Source: Tridacna crocea
Taxonomy: Eukaryota > Mollusca > Bivalvia > Cardiida > Cardiidae
Direction: 5' to 3'
Length of the DNA stretch: 64,000 nucleotides
Assembly (NCBI GenBank): GCA_943736015.1
Contig: OX031063.1
Span: 1,717,001 to 1,781,000 of the forward strand
Below the pieces are notes generated by a model, which worked only from the letters and a program-made list of their open reading frames with translations, was not told the origin of the DNA and made no database searches. This document shows positions 34,601-46,600 of the stretch, piece by piece. Both the position numbers and the translations under genes were made by a program. The stretch's first letter is position 1; every line of letters begins with the position of its first letter.

Positions 34601-37600
34601 GACCGAAATGTCTAACTAAGTCCATTGGTGGCTATGATATGTTTAACTATGATAAGATGCACAAGACCATGAATTCAAGTTGTGGAAATCAACAAGAAAA
34701 AAATACTTACTTCGACACTTGATGTAGGCGCGTCCGTCATTTTGGTTGATAACCTACGAACACGTGACAACTTCAATACATGTATACCGATGACGTGTTT
34801 GATCGTGTGATAATTACAGAGAAACCCGCTCTATTTTAAAACGGAATTGGCTATGACTCCGGGATAAAAAGTGTTTTTCCACCCCTAAATACATGATTTC
34901 TTACGTTCCGTAATTATGATTAGTCTTGTGTAATAATGTCCTCGAAAAGGAAAAATATTAATATGCAAGAGGGTTTTTTTTTTTTTTTTTTTGGTCAAAA
35001 TATGACCATGTCCCTCTGGGCCCCCTTTTTACAGATCATAAATCTGGCTTTCTATGTAAATTGTACTTTGAAACAGCCAAAAAATGAGTTAGTCCTAATT
35101 AAGTGAAAAACGACTAGTGCATGACGTAAGAATAGTATCACTACTGACGTCAATGTTTGCTAGCATAGATCATTCGTAGGTTTATATATCCCCGTCCGAC
35201 CTAATTTCGATCAGCTAACCAGAATCTGCCTTTGTACTAATGTAAATGAATAACTGTAACGTTTCAAGCCATAAAACCAGGTACAATAACCTTTTTCTAA
35301 CCCAAATCAAATACTGACAAAACTTACCAAATTCTTAGCAGTGTATGGTGTAAACATCGACAAGCATCCATTTTGTAAACATGTTCAGGTCGCAACCTTG
35401 ATTCGATCAACATGAGGCTGGTGTCATAAAACTATACTGCACAGTAAAAAGTTAAGTCACATCTTCATGAAATTGTGTAAACTGTATTAATGAACTGTAA
35501 AATTAATTAAATGTTGGTTTTTAAGGAAATTTTAACAGTTTTCAACTTATTTAGATCTATTTCAATTTATTTTCTATGTTTATTCTTCAAGTGGTGTTAA
35601 AGAAACACAGTTGGGGCAGAGGAAGCTTTCCCCACACCTCAAGACCCTTACAGGAGAACATAACTGAAGATGGACCCATCCATTACATTTATCACAACAA
35701 CCCCACTTGACAATTATAACATATGGTAGTTTGGTTGTATCAGGTGAAAATTTTATTACAGATGATGCATTTTTCATTTTCAGCGATGTCTTCCTGTGAA
35801 CTGTCACTGTCTTCTGTAAATGTAAGACATTTTTTCCCTTTCTTGATTGGCAAACAAGAAGTGCTTTATATTTTCTTTTTCCTTTCCTTGATGTAGCTTT
35901 CCTTGTTTTTTGTTTATCGTTGTGTTCCTTGATCTTTTCTATAGTGTCATCTTCAGTTATTGATTTCCCACCGATTACTTTTCTTAAAGTGTTCCTAACT
36001 TTCTTTGCTGTATCAACATTTGGAAGAATGTTTCCACCTTTTTTTTGTAAAAACTTTTTCAGCTGCCTGGGATTGAATGGTATCATTTACAGAGGTTAAA
36101 GGAGCATTGCTCTCTGTAGTGAACGACATAGAAGGGGCAATTGATGAATCAAATATGACTTCAGAATTGAATGGATATAGGCCACATTTCCGAAATGCTG
36201 TTGTGATGTTTGAGACATTAAGGGTTGAAGTGTATACCCTACATGCTAGACGACATACATCATACCTGGTAATCATGCGTCCACCAGACATGCGCATATA
36301 TTTTTGGCAAGCTGAATTCCAAGCAACTTTAAACGGCCCAAAACAACTAATGTCGAGGGGTTGCAGTACATGTGGACAATGAGGGGGCAGTACAAAAAGG
36401 ATTATCTTTTCTGACTTGGTCCATTCAATTAAACCAAGGGAACAGTGGGACTTGTGGCCATCATAAAGCACCAACACATGTGCATTGTCACTTGAGGGCA
36501 AGTATATGAGCAAGTGATCTTTCATATACTGCTTAAATATTTCTGTATTTGACCACCCAGTACCAGAAATTGTGCCCTTGGCACCTGCAGAAGATCCTTC
36601 CATCAGCCCATCCACCATTCTTGCTCCAGCAAATATGAAAAAATGATGGCACTTGTTGTCCAATACCATTTACACAGCCAATTACTGTGGTGGTGTGGGA
36701 TTTTCCTGAAGTCACTGCCTTGTTGAACCTGCCCGCTACAACTTTCGGTGGTTTGTGGTCAAAGTTTAATCCCTTATCATCAATATTAAGTAGGCGGTGT
36801 GGCTTGTCCTTAAGGTTGTACTTTACAAGTATTTGTTTTAATTCTTTGAAATAGTTATCTACAGCTTTTCGTGTAGCACATTTAGCACGTGCTATATCCA
36901 AAGCTCTGGGCTTTTTCAACTTCAGTCGAGGCCAGCGCAGTAAAAAGTTGTGAAGCCACTTATCTGAAACTGGGTTGTGATCCCTGGAGCGCATATTCAA
37001 TTCCACTGCATATTCTGTGGCCAAATTGAGTGTCTCTTGACGGCTGTATCCATAGCCAACTTTAGCCATTGTGTCCAGGTGTCGTGCCAGTAGAGCCTCC
37101 TGCTCAAGAGAAAATAAAGGGGTAGCACCACACTTAACTGTATCAATATTTACTCTGCCATCAACTCTGTCTGCAAGTGTTGTGTAAGGAACACCATATA
37201 CAGCAGCTGCCTTTCTAATTGCCATTCCTCCTTCTTTAACTGCAGTGTAGGCCTTAGAGATGTCATCTTGGTCATAAGACTTATATGAACCTCTAACAGT
37301 CACATGTTTCAAAAAAGAAAAAGGAAAGCCTCATATATTTTGGGCAACACATTTCGTGAATTTATGATTTAATTAAATGTCCATGAAGAAATTTTGTAGT
37401 TAGCAGTATTAAGCACTGCATTGTCATGTTCCTTAACTTTTTATTTGAAGTATACTAATGACGTCATTTTTGTTGGAGCTGGGCCCTGGAAAATATACAT
37501 TCTAGCAGACGCACATATAAAGAAGTCTATTTTTTAATCATTTTTGAAGAAAATGAAATTTTATGAATGCAAATTTTTGGAAATAGTAACATGGCACCAT

Positions 37601-40600
37601 TTCATGCCATTTCTAGGTAATTAGCAATGTTTATTACCTTTCTTATCTCCATTCAAACCGGCTTTGGGTTTTTGACAATTATCGTCGTCACTGTAAACAA
37701 AGGGTGCGCGCGCAGACGGTGTCGGGGTAAACTTCAGCGAGATATTTGAAATTCGCCGAGGTGATCGAATCAAGGTTGTGATCGAAGTTAGGTTGGTTGG
37801 GGATACTAATTTACGCTTAATATGCTGAAATTAAGTAAGAAATTTGATAATCTGTACTCATTAAACTGATAATGAATTTTAAGTAATCAACCGATCGGTA
37901 GATAATTTTTATCCTTTTTTATCAATCAGGTACTTGTGCGAAAGACTGTGATACGTGTGATGCTGTGCGACTAACCGGAACACAATCAATTTTTAGTCAT
38001 CACTACTTAGATTTAGACTAAAATCCAGAACGAAGTCGGAATTTCATTTTTCAGCCAAACTCAATGTAAACAAAAAAAAAAAAAACACAATTGCCAAATA
38101 CTGCATGACAGAAAAATAACTTTCTACTGTTAGGAATCCTAATTCAGTCATTATGACAACTTTGACATAAAGCGCAGAATCTCTATCATCCCAATTTGAA
38201 CCTGTCCACTTTCAAAGCAATAGACTGTACAAGATGTTATTGATATGGTACTTGATGCTTGCTTATATGTAAATTATGTGACCTATATGCAAATCAGGCT
38301 CATATCACTGATTCCTACTCAGCAGAACGTAAAAGTTTGAATGGATTTGAAAATAATACCCCGAGGTGACTTGAAGCAAATCCCAGCTACACAAACTCTC
38401 ACTGGCCAGGGAACCCTTCTCATTCCTCCAGTCATTCATAATTTAGATCATTGTGAATGCGAAACTGATATATTAAACTGTTGTTTAACGTCTTGTATGT
38501 TAACCCTTTACCACACAATCCCTAGTTTTCACATAAGTGGAAAAGAAGCCCTTTGAAAACAATGCAGGAAAAGAAAGAAGGAAATGCTGGTTACCCGCAT
38601 TTACTCCTTTTCTCATGTTATTTTTAACCCTTTTAGAAAATGTTTTCATCAATTTAGTTTCATTTAACCTTATCGTCTCGAACAGCTTTTAATGTGGAGA
38701 ACTGTTAAATGTTTCGTTTTGTGAAGAGATAAATAGTTGACTATTGCATCCTGTGCTATTAACCCTTTACCACACAATGACAACTTTTAACGCCCCTGAG
38801 GAAGAAGCCTTTTGAAACATTGTGGAAAAATGAGAAAATGCTGGTAAACAGCATTTTCTCCTTTTTCCACGACGTTTCCTACCCTATCAAAGCAAAATTG
38901 CATCATTTGAGCCACTTTGAAATTGCCATTTGCAAATGCTTTCAATTTGGATAGTCCTAATATTTTGTTGTGTGGTAACAGGTTAATTAGCTGTATAATC
39001 CAAGTTAATCCTCAACCTGCTAAAAAAATTAAATAGAATATTGTGGCAGATGGTGAAAACCTGAATATTGTGATTTCAAAGTCATATTTTGAAAAAAGAA
39101 AGAAATATCCCATTATCGGTTAGTTAGATCCAAGATCAGACTGTACAAACTATGTTGCCTGATCATCGTTCCACACTGTCTGTCCGCTCTTCTGTCCAGA
39201 TCGACATCTTTTAAAATCATTGATGAAACTTGGTGAAACATCATTCATGTATTCCTTACGATAATTCACCGATAAAGATTCTGTTTTCATTTGATGCCGT
39301 GTTATCGGAAAAGGGGGCTTGATTTATATTTCGATTACGCACTGGTATCTCTTTAAATACTGGACAAAGTTTTCTGAAAATTCGTATTCATTTTGTTTGT
39401 TATAGGCCACAGACAATCATGTTTGTTTTATTTTTTTTCAAATTCTATGCTATGGAAATAACTAAAAGGTCAGGTGTACATGCAAAACACAATTTACCTC
39501 CTATTTATTTCTATCTAAAGATGTATTTTATCTCAACAAAATAACCTTTTTTAGATAGAAAGTTAACAAACTGAAGTTTTTCGTAATATTTCTCGTTTAG
39601 AGAAGAAATTAGTCGGGTAAAGTCAATGGATTGAACTGTATTTGATTTGAACCGAATTGGATTTAATAACCAGAATGAACCGATGGACCTGGAACGGACC
39701 CAGAAACAAATTATGACAATATCTCTTCAGTCTGGTATAAATCAACAAAGATTTACATTTACCATAGCCACTTGCTAGTTTCAAATTCGCTAGTCTGTCA
39801 GTACTTTCAGTGCTTTGATTTAATTCTAGACCTGTGTTACCGAAATACGAGCTTTGCTCGTCACGTTATTTGGCTTTAACTTGCTGTCTCTCGTTATCAA
39901 GTTCATCTTTTTTTCTTTTTCAAGTTACATTCGGACAAAATGTCAGTCAGATTGGCGAAAGAAATATATTTCATAGATTGTTACAAACCATTACATAACG
40001 CCTTACATCGTTGGAAATTACCCCTATCGAGTCATTCTCTTCAATGACGGTACAAAGGAAGTAGCGTGATAAACAACGTTACTGATAGTGACCACGTTAA
40101 ATTGATGAGGCGAAAGCCAAAATCCAAGTAATCCATTAAAAGGAATAAAATAAATCGATATACCTGTACTAACAGACAAAATGCCAGACTTGTTGAAATC
40201 ATAAGCATTAACATCCAGGAAATTCAGTGTAGCTCAATCGGTTGTATTTAATATTGAAAGGATAGGCAATTGTGCAGAAAGGCAAAAATGCAGGTTACAA
40301 GCATTTTCTTTTATTCCCACATTTTTTTATGATACCCACTTAGGATTGCTAAAACACTGGATTGTTTTTTACCATCTTTCCTTCTATCATTCTTGTAGCA
40401 CAAAGACTTGTCTCAAGAGGTAAAACTATCACTGCAAGCAGTCAGTTGGCGGATTGGTTTTTTAGCAGAGCAGTCGATGGAAATACAGATAGGGGGGCAA
40501 GTACATGTCTTTGTTGTGCTGCAACTCGTCAGCAATATGAACCTTGGTACAAACTAGATCTAGGTCAACAGTACAAGATATACAGTTTATCAGTGTTGGG

Positions 40601-43600
40601 ACGAGGTGGAGCTGGGGATAAAAATGGTGGATATGGCCGTATGTATCTTACCCTGATTGTTCAACATCCAGTGTGCACTTCTGAAATTGATCCCTTACCT
40701 AACCAGAATGAGTTTTAAACAGCTCGGGAAATTACCTATTTAAAAAAAAAAACATTGTTGGAAAGGAGGTAAATCCTGGAAGCCAACATTTTCTCCTCCC
40801 ACAATGTGTTCCATTCTCAAAAATGCAAATCCGATCATTTCAGTGACCTCTCAGATTAGAGAGTAGACAGCTTATACATACGAGCATCAAGGCATGCTCT
40901 GTCAATTTCGATTTGCCCCTTGTTTTAACTCTTTACCAAACGACAAAATCTTAGACATGTCCAAATTGAAAGCATTTGCAGACGACTATTTAATCGTGCC
41001 TTAAATGATGAAATCTGTCTTTAACAGGAACGTATTTACATTAGAATAAGTAGGGTCATAGGAAGTGGATGGTGTAGATTGAGATCATACTTCACACTAT
41101 GTGCAGTCCAAATCTAAATCACCCGCGATTTAGACATTATTACAGGTAAATTTTATAAGACAAAGATTCATTTATATTGGCGGTATTGTGTGGGAATTTG
41201 TCGTTAATAATCTATGTTGCTTTCATGATCATAGACTTCGACGGATAAGAATCGAGATGAGACTGCAGAAAGGGTAAAGTCTGATCACTTTCATAAAAAA
41301 AAAAAAAAAACACGGGCCGTCAGAGACGGGTTTTAAATGCTCCCCGAACAAGTGCTCGTCATAAAATGTATGAAATGTTCCAGCGAGTTCAGATTTGAAA
41401 TTTCATGACCTTTTGAGCACTAATGTTGGAAATATTAGCGTAAAACATTCTTTTTACATGAAGCCCCTTTTACCCGCGACTCAGCCTGTAATTGAGAAAC
41501 CTGGAAAGAGGTATCTGAGCAACGTTCCAATGAGTTCAGATTTTAAGTTTCACAAAGTTTTGAGCACTGATGTAGGAGATATAGTGAAAAAAAAAAATTT
41601 ACATGAAGCCCCTTTTTTCGTGACGGAGCCTAAAGTTGAGAAACCGGGAAAGAGGTATTTGCTGATTGTTCCAAGGAGTTCAGATATGATGTTTCATAAA
41701 ATTTGGTCCAGGAGTTGTGGAGAAATAGCTTCGGACGGACGGACGCACGGACAGATGGACGGACGGACGAGCAAACAGCGTTGCGACTATGTACTCCCCC
41801 AAAATGTTTCGGGGAGCATAATAAATGCCAAAAGACTGCTTGGTTTGTCAGAAAATCTGACTTTAGGAGCAACGTTCTCTGCTATTTTTTTCTGAAAAAA
41901 AATATTCTTAGAAGTATGGAGCGAGATCTGACTGTAGTAAATTGTGATCCCATCTTGACCTTACGATATTTTTTGTATTTCAAACATTAATGGCTAAAAA
42001 ATAAACTCATCGGTCTCTATTCATGACTACAGTTCACTTTATAAGCGCTTCCACCGCTACATGGTGCGTCCAATGCGAAGGTAGATGGGGCTCTGTCTTG
42101 ATTCTGCACCGTCCGCTTACTTGAAATTTCTCACCTGGGATCAAATTTGAATTTACCTAGTATTGTTTTTCTTTCCTTGATTTTATATATACTAGCTAAA
42201 CGGCCGAAAAGTATTATTAAAGAGCGTGCAGTCTGACCTATCGGTTGGAAAGTAGTTTTATCTAATTTTTTGAGCAGGTGAAGGGTTAATCATTCTACAT
42301 TATGATATTTGTATCTGTTAGCTATCGGTTTATGCGAGTTACTGCAGCTGTAGCATGAGCATTTTGTATCTAAATATATTCCATTTCAGAAACGCTTAAA
42401 AACATGCAGATCAAACTTGGTACCACTCGATTAAATGGACAAGAAATTACACATTATACAGGCAACGATTACACCTATGATTATACACTACCAACACCAC
42501 AGGGTGGTCGTTATTTAACTCTGACACTGCTTAAAACAAAACAGTTTTTTGTAATCTGTGAATTATCAGTTTACGCAGGTAAATTGTTAGATTATCCTTA
42601 TCCAAACTTAACTCTTTACCGAACTACACAAGGAAAATAGTTTTAAAAACATGGTGGACATTTCTCCTTTTCACTCAATGGTTTCCATTTTGTCAAAGAC
42701 CATCAGTCTACTTGTACCACATAATTTTTCATAAATTTGTCACTTGCCAATGTTTTCAGCGTTGAAGAGTTCGCAAATTTGTTCTCAAGGAAAAAGTCAA
42801 CTGTTAACCGAATAATCTTGTACTCTAACTATCTAAAATGTAGCTTTTGAAGATATTTTGGAAAAAGGATAAAATGTCCATAAACTGCATTTAAGTATTT
42901 CCCGCATGTCTTTTTTCACTTCTTCAAAGCCATTTTTTTTTCATATGAGCCACTTTTGAATTGTTGCTCGCAAATACATTCAATTTAAAGAAATCTGAAA
43001 TGTATTTGCAGACGATAAATAACAAGTGGCAAAAATCAAGGTATTTGTCCTTTAGAAGGTACAAATCATTGTTGGAAAAGAAGGAAATAATGCTTACAAG
43101 CATTTTCACAGAAGCCTTCTCCTGCAGTGTTGGTAAAGCCATGACCCTCGGGGTCCTGAAAATATGCGATTGTTTGCTCAGTCCTAAGCATTTTAAGCAT
43201 CAACCTGTTACCAAGCAACCCGAGTTTTGACAGACTTAAGAATGCAACTTTTGGAAACACTGGAAAAAAAGCAAATACTGGAAGTTATTTTTTTCTTGTA
43301 ACCGAGGAAGGTTTAATATATAAGGATTTCAAACCTGCCTAGCTGTAGAAATAGTTTTTACCATGATTCTGTTTGGTGTATTTCTCTCCGTAAGGAACGT
43401 GGTTTGTAATAAGTGTCTGGATTGGTGACAGACCGATTCAATACTTTTTGTCTTTAAAGACTTTTCAATAACATATCATTTCATGCTAGAAACATTTAAT
43501 TCAACATGAGAAAATGCTTCACATAACAGAGAAGTCTAAAATGTCTTTATTTTCCAAAGATTCAATATCATCAAAGGTGAGTTTTATAGGCAGAGTAGAT

Positions 43601-46600
43601 CAAGATCAAACCGCCGGATGTATATTCAACTGCACAGAACCTGCAAACTTATACAGATCAAAATGGTTTGTTGTGTTGTAAATTATCAAGACAACAATAC
43701 GTCCGACACTGCAATGATTTGATTTCTTTTCCTAAGTGAGAATGTCCGCATTATTTACATTTGACTCAACATACAAAAGATGAATGAAAAATAATGATAA
43801 AAAAGATCTAAATTAAAATGTTTGTTTTTACCTTTCTTAATCTTTTACCACACTATCTGGAATTTCGACAACCCTAAGAGAAAAAGCTTTATAAATATAT
43901 CGAAGGCAAATGGAAAAAAGCTGGCTATCAGCATGCAGTGTTTTATATCCTTTCATGGATAAAAACCGTTTTCGAAACAAATCCGTGCCCTTGTGTGCGC
44001 GCGCGCAACCCCCCCCCCCACATACACACACAAAGTACTTTTATTTTGTTACATATGACTATTGATCATTTTTTTAAACACATTCAAAAAGAGGAAAAAA
44101 TGAAAGGGAAGAGAGAGAGAGAGAGAGAGGAATGTATCACGTGGGGCATTCTGAAATCTTTTGTTGTAAGTATGTAGAGGATTTCTATTTTTAATTCAGT
44201 AAATTTACTTATGCATTTGTTACTTCAATTGCATCTTTTATCCTGCTTATATGTGCCACACAGAACTTTGATTAATTATTTTCCCTCTTCTAGTATTCAC
44301 CTGCAATAGTTTGATTTCATATTTTCTCCTCTTATAGCTTTCCTCAACACTATTTTGATTACTTAATCCTTTTTTTTTTCACCCCTTATAGTAATTGTGC
44401 CCCCACCATATCTTTATTTTGCTGATTTCCCATAGTGTATGATTTGTCTTTAACAGATTGTATTGATGGAAGGTACGGCTCAGACTGTCAGGAAATATGC
44501 GGTAAATGTGAAAACAATGATACTTGTAACAAGGGGGATGGAACATGTTTGAGGTGTAGGACAGGATATAAACCCCCTTTATGTCAAGGTAATGTTTTGT
44601 TCTTAACCCTTTAATAGGCGACAATATTTTTGTCTACATAGCTGAATTGAAAGATGACTAATGAAATGCATTTCAAATGATTGGCCGAGTATTTGAAATG
44701 AAAAGAAAAAAAGCATTGTGAGAGACGGAGAAATTGCTGGTGACCAGCATTTTCTCCTTTTCCTAGATTTCTTTTTTCAACTAAGAGTCTTGAAAACTCG
44801 CCATCATGTTGTAGAAGTTTAACTGATGTAGCCAATTATTTTATTTTGACCACATTAAACAAGTAAAATGAAATGCAATGATAGTGAGCGATTTTTTTAT
44901 TAAGTTTAAACAAATTTCACCATTTTTTTTATCCACAACATGCACAGATTAACTTAAACCAGATCTATACATTGAAACATGATCAACAACATATACTACA
45001 GATGAGTTTTGTTTTTGAAGCGGGAGTACTTGTTCTTTCCATAATTGATAAGCGACATACTTATTTTAACCAGTCTTCAAGGATAGTCTAAAAAGTTGTT
45101 CCTACAATTGTCGCGGATTAAATATGACATTTTTGTTCTTTTTTTCCGACTATGATTAGAAATAACACTTTAATATCTCGGAATTATTTCTCGTGTAGTT
45201 CTGTCGATGGCGGCGTTTTTTTCCATGGGTTTCTTTAACGACTTATATGACAAATTTTTTAGCGGGTTTTTTTTTTTAGACGTTGCACATAAAAAATGTA
45301 TCATGTCTATAGGAGATGAGGGTCCACGTTCTCGTTTCTGGGAAATAAAGTGAAAAAAAAATCTTATATTGGATTTATCAAAACATCTTTCTTAAATAAT
45401 CAGTTAAACAATAAAATAAAAGGAAAAATGCAAATATACATCATTTTAATGAAAATTCATTAACTGGTTTTAGAATGGTAAATGTACAAATGATAAGTTA
45501 TGAAGGGAGATAATTTATGCGAAATCTTAAAGATATAATACTTTCTTACAGACAGATTTTTCTAAAAATTTCCGTAATATTCATAATTCTAAACAATAAA
45601 AAAATGGCACCAATCCATGCTTATACCATCAGAAAGCAAGGCCGAAGGTCACTGTGGAAGTTATTGTTTCAAGATAATAGCTCAGCAGATATAGTGGGAA
45701 AAGGAGAAATTGCGAATAAAAGTGTTTCTCATTTTCCTGCCAAAAGACTTCCATAACTTTTAATTTTCTGCATTTGTGTCTTTGTTTGGTGTGTAACGCC
45801 GTGTCAGCAATATTTTGATTATTTCACGGTGACAGACTTTTTTTCTCTTGACAAATACTACCCAACGACATTGTTACTTGTTTCAGTGCACCAATAGTGT
45901 TACCATTAGATGCAAAGAAATACATAGATGCATTTTTTAATCAATATCCACCACATAAATACATGCACAGTAGGATACGAACATTTGTCATAATTATACG
46001 TAGTCAACATGACAGTGCGTAGATCTATCGCCAAAACTAATTTATTTGTAGTCTTCCTTTTTCATCCCTTCTGCTTTCCTACAAGTCCATCGTTGAAACA
46101 AAGATCAGTGTGGAGAGAAGAATGACTTCTGTCGCGATGAATAGATCTATCATCAATCCTGGGACAGAAATTTGCTGAGTTATCGGATAGATATCCAACT
46201 TTGGTGAAAAAAACACGAACTTTTAGATCTATCAACAAGTTTCTAACGTTATAACATTTGAATAAATACATCTGAGCCATATAGCAGTAAAAGAAGGTTT
46301 AATGCATTGTATGATGCATGAAACCAAGCAAGTAAGCAAATCATTATAGATCCATACAGATCTAGAGTCTAATCCAATTTGTACAATAAATCACGAGCCA
46401 TACATGTACATTTACACTGGTCCTTTGGCATGCAGAAAATTGATCAGTAGATTTAGAGTTTTGATTCATGTTAGCTTCCGCGAACTGCACAGGTACATAT
46501 GTCATGGATGATAAATCCGACTTTCTCTATACATAAAGGTTTGAAACAGTTGAAAAACTGCTTGCCGAGCTGCGATAGCGCAGTAAGTAGCGTATGAAAC

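Larger units (their letters stand above)
38050..39822. repeat. Duplicated block B, copy 1 (copy 2 at 56290-58047)
   Basis: About 1.77 kb aligns in order and orientation with 56290-58047. Examples are GACCTATATGCAAATCAGGC, TCACTGATTCCTACTC and CATAGCCACTTGCTAGTTTC. Both copies carry two fold-back family members at matching places, so those inserted before the duplication. It has no coding content and lies in intron 1 of the receptor gene, ending about 580 bases before exon 2. Confidence 0.85.

Noticed and set aside
41395-41895. 166-codon open frame as a gene
   Set aside because: The translation follows internal DNA repeats and a GGAC-type simple repeat inside a small inverted-end element; no domain and no splice context.
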